DNA of 22,651 nt from Cyanophora paradoxa (Eukaryota; Glaucocystophyceae; Cyanophorales; Cyanophoraceae): assembly GCA_004431415.1 (NCBI GenBank), contig QPMI01000155.1, positions 1-22,651 of the forward strand. The letters are read 5' to 3'. Below the pieces are notes generated by a model that saw only the letters and a list, made by a program, of their open reading frames with translations, was not told the DNA's origin and searched no databases. How positions within the stretch are numbered: the stretch's first letter is position 1; each line of letters opens with the position of its first letter. The position numbers and the translations under genes were made by a program. Below, one piece after another: positions 1 to 10,140 of this stretch.

Positions 1-436
1 CGGAGACGACGGGCGGGGCCGCATCCCAACGGCACCCGACGTGCTCCCCGATCGCTCAGACTGGGCGAAGACGCAGAACTGGCGCTGAAGGAGACTTCCA
101 CGACGAGAGGTACGCCCTCGTCAAAGCACCCGCATGTGAAGGCCGACATCACGGACTGGGCGCACCGCCACCTGTACGAGACATCATCGGCGGGCCCAAG
201 GTGCCGGCGCGATTCCGGGTGGGGTACGGGCGGCGGAAGCACGGGAGGTGGGGTACAGGCACCGGGTGGGGTACAGGCACCGGGGGTGGGGGTACAGGCA
301 CGGGGGGCGGAGGGGCTCCAGTGGCACGCCCGTGGAGGGGGCGGGGTAGCAGCGGCTCGGGTGGCGGCGGCTCGGCGGAGAGAGCGGCGGAGGGGGTACG
401 CTCGTGCCGATCCTTGGTACAACAACGGAATCTTCG
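1..436 (+). other. Unassigned left edge with glycine/GGGGTAC-rich segment
   Basis: No gene can be called with confidence. Short coding-like stretches change frame several times in the first 230 bases, as in the genes to the right, so this may be the decayed 5' part of the following viral-type gene. Bases 247-302 hold two perfect copies of an 18-bp unit (ggtggggtacaggcaccg) and a third diverged copy. In one frame this reads as a Gly-Thr repeat. Confidence 0.35.
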
Positions 437-3030
437 GCGCGGCCCTGATTGCAGCGTGCAAAGTACTACAGGGATCGGAAGGCGTACGAAAGGGACATTG
501 CAGAGCTGCAGAAAGATAACAAAACGATCGTTTACTCAGACGAGCAGGTGAGAATACTGGCAGAGGAGCTGAAGACAAGGGAGCGGCAATTTTAACGAAA
601 TGAGGACAGCGGCCGAGAAAAAGATAGCGGACGATTTGAAAGAGGCGAGCGATAGAATTGAGAAATCCCTGGAGGCCGAGGAGAAAGCCGAGATCCGGAA
701 GAGAGAGGCCGATAGGATCGTGGAAAACGCGATAAGGGAGGCAAAGGAGCAGGCAAGGACCGAGCTGGAGAAAACTGGACATGGAAATAGCAAACAAGGT
801 CAACATAGCAAACGAGGTCGAAGAGGGCACAAAGATGCTGGACGATGAGCGAAAGGCAGCGAGAGGAGCAAGCCAGAAAAGCAAAGGAGGATTTAAGGCA
901 GCTCGAACTGCGAGAACAGGAGAGGCAGAAGGCAGAGGGCTCGCATCCACCATACGATTCAACCTAGAGCAGCAAGTGAAAACGCTGACGGCCGAGCTGC
1001 AGAGGATAGGGACGGCTGTGCCAAGGGGCACAATGGAACGCAGCGACGAGCCAAGGCCCGATCCAAGGCCGGCCGCCGAGAGGCTGCCCTTCGCGCGGCT
1101 GGGTAGGAGCGACCAGGTGGAAGAGCTCATTGGCCTCACGCTCGAGGATCAGAGGCCCTCTTCGACGCGTTAGAGCAGCGGCGCAGGGCGGACGAGGAGG
1201 CAGCTGCCAAGACAGAAGAGGAACGACTGAAGGCAATGCAAACTGCATCAGACGAGGAATTTGCACGGCTGGAGGAGCCGAAGGTAGCGGAGCGTAAGCG
1301 ACGACTGGAGACGTTCAGGGGGGCGCAGATGGATTTTTACCGCTCGGAGCTCAAAAGACTGAAAGAAGGAAATGCATCGGGGGACAGGCTCCGCGCCATG
1401 GAAGAACATGCGCGACTTTAGCTACGTTATGGATCAGCTGACGGGAAGGGGTCAGAAAGACGCCGAAGAACTGAGGAGAAAGATGGCCGATGAGAAGTGG
1501 AAAAACTTTGAGCGTCAGGCTGTTCAGAGGCCCATCAGCGATGCCATCTGGATAGCATACGGCGACGTGGAGGAGATGCACAGAGAACTGCGGACGGAAG
1601 CGAGCCTGTGGCGGGGAGCCCTCGAATGGTCACTGTACCGGATACAAAAGGGAGTTTTGGCAGAGCTGCGAGCCAATCCGAAAACGGTGAGCGCGGGCGC
1701 ACAGAGCGCGTACCTCTCCATGGTCGATTACGTGGGCAAGCTGAGCAAATTTTGGGAAATGCGAAGAGCCATCATTCCAGCGGAGGGGCTCGCGCAGTAC
1801 GATGCCATGGTGCGCGATCTGGAGGCCTTCAAACGTGAGCACCCACCCGCCAAATACAAGATTCACATAGATACGACGGCATTCATGGGCGATCTAAGGA
1901 AGAGAGGAGACGAGGCCAAGAGTCAGATCGAGGAGCGCTACAGAAAGGCCCAAGCGGACAAGGAGTACGCAAACAGGGTGATCGAAGAGCGGAAGCAGCA
2001 AGCCAAGGAGAACGCGGCGAGACGCAACGCCGAGATAGAAGAGCAGAGGCGGAAGATCGCAGAGCGCAAGGCGGCAGAGGAAGAGGCAAGAAAGACCAAG
2101 GTAGAGACAGAGTACCAAGCATTGAAACGGGAGGCCAATCAAATATTAAAACGAAGGGGAAGGGCGTACGCCGATGAGGGCGCGGGCGTGGCTTGGCCAG
2201 CCCGACGACATCACACTCGCGGAGAGGGACGACGTTTCCGTGAGGAGATGCGCCCGGGCACGCCGCCTGCCCTCCGAGGGCGTGTTTCAGACGCTCGACA
2301 GGCGCGTGATGGGCGACTCGGACGTTATTTGCGCAACGCCCTCATGCCCTACGGCGACTGGAACCGCGCCACCGCCGACGCCCTCGCCGATTTCGACCTC
2401 GAGCGATTCACCACCAAAGAGCAGCGCGACGCGTACCTGGGGCGCCCGAGGCAAGGCGGCCCGGGGTGGCCAAGGAGGCCCTCAGCGCCGAGACGCTCTT
2501 CTCGCGGGGTACGGCGAACAACGACGGCATGTCTTTCGGGGCAGCCGATTTATTTCAGGGGGCGGGCATCGACTTGGTGGGCGCCGGGCTCGGGGGTACG
2601 GGCTCGCGGGCCATGCGGCGGGCGGGCGCGGCGGCGGCGGCCTTGGGCTGGCGACGGCGGGGCCTGCTCTCGGCCTACCAGGCGCTCTCGCAGGGCAAGA
2701 TAGGGGAGGCCGAGTTCTTCGATACGTTCCGCGATCAGATGATCATGACGGTCGGCTCTTTTGGCCTTCAGACGGGCATGTCGTCCGCCCTGAGCGCCCT
2801 CACGAAAATGAGGATCGGCACGGTGGGCGGACTTGGCCTGTCCATCCTCGCGGGCGCCATCGCGCAGGTGATCGTGGATATCATCAACGGGCGCAGCGCG
2901 GAAGAAATCGTGAAGAACTTTTTCAAGTACCCCGTCGACTGGGCGACCGACACCATACAGTTCATCGCGGAGCTCTCGCAACAGATCTACGACTGGGGCG
3001 TCGAGACGTGGGCGACGAGGCGAGCCAGCT
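437..3030 (+). pseudogene. Frameshifted coiled-coil and hydrophobic-region protein, virion-like
   Basis: I do not recognise the family. From about 440 to 2160 the reading is a long charged coiled coil rich in Glu, Lys, Arg and Ala (for example IEERYRKAQADKEYANR near 1930 and RRKIAERKAAEEEARK near 2050). It passes through several frames, with the longest intact stretch at 1402-2440. At about 2440 one missing G in a GGGG run moves the frame, and the reading continues as a Gly/Ala-rich hydrophobic region (about 2510-2900, for example LGLSILAGAIAQVIVDII). Another missing G near 3012 moves it on into the fibre ORF, so this may be the N-terminal half of one very long protein. No start codon can be chosen safely. 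A tape-measure, spike or internal virion protein is possible, but that is inference. Confidence 0.5.
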
Positions 3031-4234
3031 GCGCAACCGAATTAATCGGCTGGAGGGCGAGCTGGGCTCCGGATTTTTGGGTGTGTACGACCCCTCGGAG
3101 GCGCGCGAAATGGCCTCGCTCTTGGCCCAGGAGCTGCGGTTAAACGAAATCAAGGAGCCGAAGGAGCTGCAGGCCTTCATTCGCGCGCTCGACAACAGCA
3201 TCAACGATTACCGTACCCCCAAGGACCAGAAGACCCTGCTCGAAATCGATCGCGCGACCGTGCTCTTCCTCTCCCAGCTCACCGTTAAAATGCAGGAGGG
3301 CTTCGGGTCGACTTCGCTCGCCCTGAGTCGACTTATGCGCGACCTGAAGCAGATGATAAAGGAGGAGACCAAGGGGCGGAAGCGCGTCTTAATTGCCGTC
3401 TACCAGGAGGGCCTCAACAGGATCAATCACATCGAAGCCCTAAGGCGCGAATTCGGCTCGGCCATCCGTCACTCGGGCGTCTCGTCGAACGGAGGGGCGC
3501 AGGTGGCCCGCCTGGCGGACGCCAACTCGCGCCTCGAGATTCCCGGGACCTTCCGCATGCAGGATTGGTGGGAGGCCGAGGCCTTCAGGAATTACGGGGC
3601 CTTCATAGACAACGGGATCAATTCGCAGAGCCCCAAGGCAAACTGGCTGGTACCCAAGGCCTACGTCGATAAATTGGTTGACAGGCCTGCAGCACCATAC
3701 ACCAAGAAGATCGCCAAAGGCATCGAGTACTGGGCGCCCGAGCCAGGCCAGCCCGTGTTTGCATCGCAGAACTACGAGTGGCACATGGCGCCGGGGGCGA
3801 GCCAGGCCGTGAGCACCGTGGGCGTTGCCGTGCCGCAGCTGGCGACGGTGGCACACACGGGGGCGTATGCAGATCTCAGCGGGAGGCCGACGATACCCGT
3901 GATACCAACAACGTGGGCGTGGGATAGCATCACGGGAAGCCGAGTACGTATCCCCACGCAGACCACCAGCACACCATCTCTCAGATCACGACTGACGGCC
4001 CCGGACTTGACGAACATCTCCGTGATTGACAACGTAACGGGCAAGCCACTTACCTTCCCCCCTCTACACACATCACAATGTGTACTGGATAATGTCATCG
4101 ACCGACCCACTCCTCCCACCCTCTACGCACAGTCAACAGAGTACTCGCTCACCAGCCACGGCACAGAAAGTGACATGGATGCGTACATAACGCACGGCAC
4201 GTCCTTCCACTCCTACGCTGCGTACAGAGTTTAA
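3011..4234 (+). pseudogene. Tail-fibre-like stalk protein, proximal part
   Basis: Open from about 3011 to the stop at 4232-4234, about 400 codons. The first 250 residues are helical and charged. From about 3840 the protein has tail-fibre stalk signatures: ATVAHTGAYADLSGRPTIP (3842-3898), then, after a frame change near 3935, a GKPSTYP...HTISQIT segment (about 3938-3990), and later VIDNVTGKPLTFPP and DNVIDRPTPPTLY. The GxY-D-L-S-G-x-P-T-I-P and H-T-I-S-Q-I motifs are common in phage and large-virus fibres, where each repeat forms part of a trimeric stalk. The stop at 4234 is probably a frameshift product, because fibre-like coding resumes in other frames and leads to the S74 domain downstream. 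Likely role: virion surface attachment. Confidence 0.6.
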
Positions 4235-5190
4235 CATCAATTCAACATACACGTGACGTTCAACATTACATTCGACAGGCGTACGACACTGGAGCGGACT
4301 GGGACCCAGCAACCCAACGCGTTATTAACGTAACCCCCTCGTTCGACATCAATCCGGCGCAGCACGGATGTCGATTCTTACGGGCCAACGTCACGGCGTG
4401 AGTCACACTGCTTTACAGTTAAGTGAGATTCCACCAGAATGACGGTCACGCCCACCCAAATTGTCCAGCTTTATCATTGACCGCATCGCAAGTGCTTATG
4501 TAATCGATTTTCTGATGCAATCCAAATGTCGTCGCTGTCCCTCTATTTACCTATGCTGCCAGCGTGAATCACAAGGGCGATCACACGATAAGAGACCACC
4601 CTCGAAACCAGGCCACCGAGGCCCCTACAACGCCACGCCGTCCCCTTTCCGAGGCCGACCTCGTCGCGGGCGAGCTCGCTGCGACAAGATGCGCACGCGG
4701 GAGGGCGGTCGCCGTGCCGGGGCGCGTGAGGACGCAGAGCTCACCGTCACGAACGGGCCTGGACGGAGCGGTACACCACGAATCAGTGACCTTAATGACT
4801 GTGAACGGGAGGGAATGCGGCTCTGTATGTGCAAGAGGCGGAGCAAACGTGTGGGGGCTTAGGGTGAGCGGGCTTCAAACTTGCGGGCATCGTTACATTG
4901 GACGATAAGCTGCAATTACCGGAACGCCACCGTACATAAATGGCGTGGTTCAGCTACTATAAAGTACAACGAAAACGATAGACTCCTTGTGGGACTCTTG
5001 GCGTTGGTGTTACAGTCTCTATTTACCTCGGCAATCGAAGGCCCTACTAATGGCCTAAGCATAGCAAACACTTCAATCGTTGATAGCGAAGCGTCAGCGT
5101 CGCTCGTCTATCCTTGAGAAACAACGCACCGAACGACTGCTGTGCGAACCGTCGCGTGCATCACGGTCGCTCATCGTCTCGACGCTCACG
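4235..5190 (+). pseudogene. Decayed distal stalk of the fibre gene
   Basis: No long ORF is open, but coding-like pieces continue on the plus strand in shifting frames: QAYDTGADWDPATQRVINVT (about 4279-4338), a beta-rich stretch GLRVSGLQTCG (about 4855-4890), and IVTLDDKLQLPERHRT (about 4888-4936). These resemble repetitive beta-stalk sequence and lie between the fibre signatures upstream and the chaperone domain downstream. I therefore treat the interval as the middle of one frameshifted fibre gene rather than as intergenic DNA. Bases about 4440-4800 show little recognisable coding sequence. Confidence 0.35.
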
Positions 5191-5532
5191 GGCGATGGAA
5201 ACCGAGCCGTTTATTCGATGCTCAAGATACCTGACAAACTCGTCGAGCGATACCGCCTGAAAGAAAATGTCGCGAGCATGTCGGGCATTCTCCTCTTCTG
5301 CTGCAGCTGAATCCCGTGTCGTTCACCTGGAAGAACACATCCTCGGGGTTCGAAAACGGATTACGGTCTCATCGCACAGGAAGTCCAAGGCGTCCTTCCG
5401 AGTCTCGTTTTCGAGAACGCGGATGGATTTCTCGGGTAAACTACGACAGCTCATTTCCCTGTCGTTGAAGCAATTCAGGAACTTTCACAAGAAGTCAAAC
5501 TCTCAAAGACCAGTAGCGCACTGGCGAGCTGA
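5191..5532 (+). pseudogene. S74-type intramolecular chaperone domain ending the fibre gene
   Basis: Three adjacent frame segments spell the hallmarks of the peptidase S74 / endosialidase-type C-terminal chaperone. First comes Ser-Ser-Asp followed by LKENVA (about 5242-5275), with Ser, Asp and Lys spaced as in the autocleavage site. Then comes LQLNPVSFTWK (about 5302-5334), then GLIAQEVQGVLPSLVFENADG (about 5366-5425), VNY (about 5436) and a final EAIQELSQEVKLS helix (about 5467-5508). The stop is taken at 5530-5532. Such domains drive trimerisation of phage and large-virus fibres and then cleave themselves off. At least four small indels interrupt it here. It is separated by only 19 bp from the end of the convergent gene. 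Confidence 0.75.
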
Positions 5533-5551
5533 TCGGAACAACTAGGAATAA

Positions 5552-7647
5552 CTACACCGCGAGTATCACAATTCGACCGTGCCACGTCGCTGAAGACGAG
5601 CCACCGTTGCCGCCCCTACCAATGCCTGCTGCGTAGTGAGCGTTCCGCTATTTCCTGCCACTGCCGACCCAGGATACACCGTAGCATCCTCAAGTTCCTA
5701 TGTAGCTCGAGCCACCGCCACTCCAAACATCTCTTGCTATTGGTTCTCTGACACTCCGCTCCTGCTGGACCCAGAGCCTCCACCGAAGTAACCACCACCA
5801 CCACCACCGAACCTGTAGCCGCTTGAATCAGGCCCAGTCTCTCCACCTTGGCGCAAAGTTCCCGGGTTGCTGGGCCTGGCCCCTGAGGCCACAACACCGG
5901 CTCCGCCAGCGGTTTGGGTGCCTCCTTGAGCCGGTATCTCTCCGGTTACTCCAACCAACCCAGCCGCACCACCGGTCAACCCCCCGCCTACTCCCCCGCC
6001 GCCATTCGAATCACATGTACCCCCACCTCCGGCCCCTGCAACAACCAAGTCGGTCCCTGCAACGCGCTGAATTGCAGAACGACCACCACCGGCGCCGTTT
6101 TTGTACTCCGATCGGACGCTATGGCTCCACCCTTCACCACCTCCAGACGGTAGCAGTGCAGTCCCCGATACACCCTTTGGGCCGCCGCATCCAACAACAA
6201 GGATGAGCGTCCCCCGAGGACACAGCCAATGTACCAACTACGCAAGCACCGCGCCTCCAGACCCCGTACCTGCCGTTCTCCGCCTCCACCCCGGCCGCCC
6301 ATACGATGACACGCACAGCCACAGTCCCCGTTGGTACTACGAAAGTCTGGTCGGCCCCGTGTAGGAGAATGTACCCAAAACAGGAGCGTTTGCAGTTGTT
6401 GCACTGGCAGACGAGGACTGAGGGCCTTCCTCGCCGATCTGGTTGACGCCCTTGATGGTGTAAGTGTAAGTGGTTCCGTAAACGGTCGTTGTGTCCGAAA
6501 AGGGGCTGCTCGTGTCGCTGGCAAGGAACACGCCACCCTGTAGATGTTGTAGGAACGGTGACGCCCGTCACCGGCACCGACCACTCGAGCACAACAGGCT
6601 GTGCTGCCCCGCCGCGGGGGTTGCAGTGAGCCCAGTGGGCGCCCCCGGGTCCGTGGTGACGTCGCCGCAATACTCTTCGGCCCCTCCCTCCCGTGTTCGT
6701 CGCGGAGATCTGGTACTCGTACCCTGTACCCCAGACGGTGGTCGTGTCGCTGTAGGAGTGGTCGCGGAGTCTGTGAGGTAGGCCCCGTCTCTGTAAATCT
6801 TGTATCCCGTCGCTCCGTGGACGCAGTCCAGCTGAGGCTGACAGGCTGCTGCTGGTCGTTGGGTGCTGATGCCGTCACGTTCGTGGGGCGTTTGGCATAG
6901 TCCAACCAGGAGCGGATCGGACTTGTCGTATTCGACACCGCCCACGATGCCGGCCACCTGGTAAGAGTATTCCGTGCCCACGTAAGAGCAGTGCTATCGT
7001 CAATGTACGAGGTAGACAGGGCACTGCTCGCAAATCCGATTGGCGTACCGTTCCTGTAAATTCGAATCGAGTCCGCGCCCTCCATGGCACCCAGTTGATT
7101 GTGACGACTATGGCGGGTTTCGGGAAGCCCGAAGACGCGGGGCCGCCCCGGCAATAAAATCGCCGTAGGTCTGGGCCGTGGCGGTCGTGAGCGTGGTGTA
7201 GGCTTCGATCTGCGGGCTGAAGCCGCCTATGCCTTGGAAGAGAATGTAATTGCTCATGGCACCCTCGTGGGTGTAGAGAAGCGACTGTGCGTAGGTTGTG
7301 GGCGGGGCTTTGCCATCAGAGCCCGTGCTGCTGCTGCCCTGTTCGCGAACCGCCGCCACGCGGTAGAGTCGCTGGGCCCCAAACTAAAGGGAGAGTCCGT
7401 GTAGGTGACGGTTGGCGCATTCACCGTGGCCACGAGATCCAGGGGCCGTTGATGCTGGTCGCCTGTACACCTTGTACTTGACGGCGTTGGTGACGCGACC
7501 CAGTTCAGCTGAAAGCCGTACGTACTGTTCCCGTTGTTGAGCACGGAGCCGATCGCACCTGGGGCTGCCCACAGTCAGCGAGATCGGCTCCACGCCATAC
7601 TGCGGAGCCTGCACCACCTGCTTTTTCACGAATACGAAGCGGGGCAT
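5552..7647 (-). pseudogene. Fibronectin-III-like and glycine-rich adhesin, frameshifted
   Basis: The start is ATG at 7647 (MPRFVFVKKQVVQAPQYG), 37 bp from the divergent gene. About four FN3-like modules follow, each with a Y-K-[VI]-Y-R strand: YKVYR near 7470, IRIYRNGTPIG near 7050, YKIYRDGAYLTD near 6800 and YNIYR near 6550. Linkers include PTNVTAS and GAPTGLTATP. At about 6365 it passes into a C-terminal glycine-rich domain that opens with FSYTG...QTFVVPTGTVAVRV. It continues with [34 protein letters not shown] and GGGSSYIG, and finishes with HGRIVILAV and a stop at 5552. This order matches secreted or virion adhesins that present a Gly-rich tip. Frame changes occur throughout, mostly one missing G or C in a run. 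The gene converges on the S74 fibre gene. Confidence 0.65.
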
Positions 7648-7684
7648 TTTCCTCTACGATCCGAAAAAATATCTGCCCGGGTAA

Positions 7685-8357
7685 ATGACTTCCAACTGGT
7701 ACCAGACCCTCAGCGGCTCACTTGACGTTGGCAACAACACCAAGGATTTCGCACGCATACCCTCCGGCAGTTACGTCGACGTCTTTCTGCAGAATCCCGT
7801 CGTGATTCAGGTCGTTCAGAACGCCTACGCCACGCCAAGATTTATTCCTACCAGCTCTTCTTCGACCCTCTGAGCCTCAGCGCAGAGGTTATCGAGCTGC
7901 TGCACGAATCAGGACTCGTGAAAAAGGTGGCACCTGCCACGGCCACTGCCAACGTCTTGCGCTGTCTCGAGGTCAAGTTCAGGGAGACGGGTACGGCCCA
8001 CCGTGAACCGGTACCCCAGTTCTTCGAATCTTCGGGTACGGGAACTTACCAGATGAGGGGTACGCTCAAGGGCGACGTGCTCTTCACGAAATTCAATCCA
8101 AGTCCCGCGACCCTGGGGCCCTCTACACGGGCGGCAACCCACGCGGCTCGACTCTACCCGCTTCCCTTCACCTTTTTCAGGTTCCAGGTCTTCCCCTCTC
8201 CTACGCCGCCGACCAGCCCCACTTCAGCACGGGCGCCAGCCTCTGCGCGGAGCTGCGTGAGTGCTCGATTTCCTACGCGTACGGCACCGACGCTGACTCT
8301 GTGCCTGGGGCCCGCGTCATGAACATCGGTGGCGACATCACCCTCTTTCACGGATAA
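7685..8357 (+). pseudogene. Paralogous protein 1 of a tandem pair, unknown function
   Basis: The ATG at 7685 gives MTSNWYQTLSGSLDVGNN; an indel near 7840 and another near 8115 shift the frame, and the stop is at 8355-8357 after GGDITLFHG. Expected intact length is about 220 residues. The order of motifs is SGSYVDVFLQNPVVIQV, then LVKKVAP, LRCLEVKF (about 7956-7979), VLFTKF (8077-8094) and GNPRGSTL (about 8130-8155). All recur in the next gene, so the two are tandem duplicates. I do not recognise the family. The beta-rich composition, lack of signal peptide or membrane segment, and position in a fibre/adhesin cluster suggest a virion structural protein, but this is inference. Confidence 0.55.
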
Positions 8358-8380
8358 TCTTTCTCATTTGAGGTCGCAAA

Positions 8381-9188
8381 ATGCCGACCACCTCGGCCAC
8401 CATCGTGAAGACCGTGTCTGCCGGCTCGATCGTCCCCGATTCTACGGCAACGCTGGGAACGTGGCCAACGCAGGGACGGACAAGGTGGAGTGGGACGGAA
8501 ACTACGCCACCCGCTCACCGTGAGGGTCCAGAATCCCGTCATGTTGCGCGTCACCTCCAACGATTTCGAGAATCCCGCCTCCTGCTCCGTGTACGTGTAC
8601 TTTGACATCGACTCGGGCGTGAGCGCGGATGAGGCGGAGGCGCTCTGGCTCTCGGCCTCCTGAAAAGATAGAGCCCTCTGTGCCTGATCGGCCCGCCATT
8701 CGCGTGCTCGAACTCAAGTTCACCGCTAACACCGCCCTCACTCGCAAATTCGGGAATGGTGCGAATCCGAACATCAAAACGCATTTAGATGGCGCCCTCA
8801 TCGATGCCACACACAAGACCACGCAGGCCGTTCCCTTTGAGATGTACAACCTCTGGAAGATGACCGCAAAGGAGATGATGACGAATGCCACCACGGGCGG
8901 CGCCTCGGGTACCGATTATTCATACGGCGCCTCGAATCCCCGTACCCAGGTCTGGCCCCGGCTCCTCTTCACGAAATTCACTTTCAAATTGTACAACAAC
9001 ATCGCCGGAATGCCTACCTCTGGAATGGTCGTGGCTCTACCCTCATGGCCGAACTAATTGAGGCAGAGGCGGACTACACGACTGCGACTACCAACTCGAC
9101 AGCGCCAGGCGCCGGAGCCGAAGTTTACGTGGCCTGGGAAACGGTCGGTCGCGAGTACGACACCAAGATTCACACCACTAGCGTCTAG
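8381..9188 (+). pseudogene. Paralogous protein 2 of a tandem pair, unknown function
   Basis: It starts at ATG 8381 (MPTTSATIVKTVSAGSIVPD), 23 bp after its paralogue, and ends at the stop 9186-9188 after REYDTKIHTTSV. Frame changes fall near 8455, 8520, 8660 and 9010. The motif order repeats gene 1: VQNPVMLRV (about 8525), a VYVYFDIDSGVSADEAEALW segment (about 8589-8650), KIEPSVP, IRVLELKF (8699-8722), RLLFTKFTFKLYN (about 8958-8998) and NGRGSTL (about 9025-9045). It carries about 50 residues that gene 1 lacks (about 8725-8950, including FEMYNLWKMTAKEMM). No known catalytic motif is visible. It is probably a structural protein co-transcribed with gene 1. Confidence 0.55.
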
Positions 9189-9224
9189 ACTGGCTAAGCT
9201 GCATTAGCACCTGTGTCGCCTCCA

Positions 9225-9541
9225 TCATCTCCCGAATCTCCTCGCTCTTCTCCTGTAAATTGGCGTACCCCTCCTCTTCTTGCGAATCTCCGACATTGAT
9301 GCCCAGCGCAGGTTCTCCCTCCTGTAGTCCAGCGGGTTGCCGTTGATGTGTTCCACGTAGCGTCCACGTGGCGACTTCCCGAGGATCAGCTGGGAGAGGT
9401 AGTGCTTGCGCCCTCCAAACGTCTTGCTCACCCTGTCCCTGTCACTCTCCAGGGAAACTCCAAGGCACTCGGGGGTACGTCCGAGTTGACCAGGACGTTG
9501 TAGGCGACGTCTTGCGAGTCGGTGCACCGGAGCAGGGCCAT
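9225..9541 (-). pseudogene. HNH endonuclease, one frameshift
   Basis: About 105 codons. An ATG at 9541 opens [20 protein letters not shown]. At the C5 run around 9475 one C seems to be missing, after which the HNH frame is open to 9225. The core is LSQLILGKSPRGRYVEHINGNP (about 9325-9390), then LDYRRENLRWAS. This is the usual arrangement of small HNH endonucleases: catalytic His in the HINGN element and the LDxRxxNLR element after it. The residue before the His is Glu, where Asp is commoner. Such enzymes are often free-standing homing endonucleases in phages and large viruses. It stands alone on the minus strand, with its start 25 bp from the first heptamer array. Confidence 0.7.
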
Positions 9542-9565
9542 TTTGCCCTAGGTTCAGAAAAACCT

Positions 9566-9631
9566 GGGACTTGGGACTTGGGACTTGGGACTTGGGACTT
9601 GGGACTTGGGACTTGGGACTTGGGACTTGGG
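9566..9631 (+). repeat. GGGACTT heptamer array, copy 1
   Basis: Nine perfect GGGACTT units (9566-9628) plus a partial GGG. It is followed by gaagagttgaaacccagg, and the flank to about 9690 resembles, inverted, the flank of copy 2. Because the unit is 7 bp and has no stop in this orientation, all three frames stay open and spell a Gly-Thr-Trp-Asp-Leu-Gly-Leu heptad. That is a by-product of the repeat, not a gene. Confidence 0.95.
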
Positions 9632-10008
9632 AAGAGTTGAAACCCAGGTCCCGGCCCAGACTTTCTCCAGGATCAGAAATTTGTCAGACAAGTCAGGTGA
9701 GTTTTTCTACCGACTTTTTTACTCCTACCACTCCTCATACTCTTTTTTACTCGTAGTCTTTTTTACTCGTAGTCTTTTTTACTCGTATCCCATCTCGTAC
9801 CCTCCTTCTCTCGACATCTCACACGAAAACTCCTACCCTCTTCACATCCGTTTTCGGTTGCATACTCTCGTGAGCTTTCATGTCCAGTATCATGCTACAA
9901 GTCGTACACCAGTTCAGACTCTACCTCGCTTGAAATCTCACCTGGAATGTCACCAGAAACGTCATATGCAGATTTCCGTACCCTCTACATGTCTGCCCGG
10001 TGGTTAGG
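9632..10008. other. Intergenic, T-rich, with 16-bp tandem repeat
   Basis: No gene is visible. Bases 9632-9700 are the flank of heptamer copy 1. Bases 9741-9788 contain three consecutive copies of tcttttttactcgta followed by g, g and t. The rest is pyrimidine-rich with scattered TCGTA and TACCCTC words. The 14-mer gcttgaaatctcac at 9928-9941 recurs at 12597-12610. Confidence 0.6.
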
Positions 10009-10140
10009 GACTTGGCGCGGCAAACTCTCAGATCCAGAGAGATTCTGGGCCCAGACCCTGAGTCTAACTCTTCCCAAGTCCCAAGTCCCAAGTCCCAAGT
10101 CCCAAGTCCCAAGTCCCAAGTCCCAGGATCGCGCCAAGTC
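10009..10140. mobile_element. MITE-like unit enclosing heptamer array, copy 2
   Basis: An 11-bp perfect inverted repeat, GACTTGGCGCG at 10009-10019 and CGCGCCAAGTC at 10130-10140, encloses seven perfect AAGTCCC units (10076-10124). The left interior (about 10030-10075, ending tctaactcttcccaag) aligns with the reverse complement of the flank of copy 1. The structure resembles a tiny non-autonomous element, but no target-site duplication is obvious and there is no transposase in the window. Confidence 0.45.

Noticed and set aside
4461-4908. Small independent plus-strand ORFs
   Set aside because: They overlap in different frames and lie inside the frameshifted fibre gene; no family features support either as a gene.
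9566-9631. CRISPR-like repeat array
   Set aside because: The heptamers are contiguous, with no spacers.
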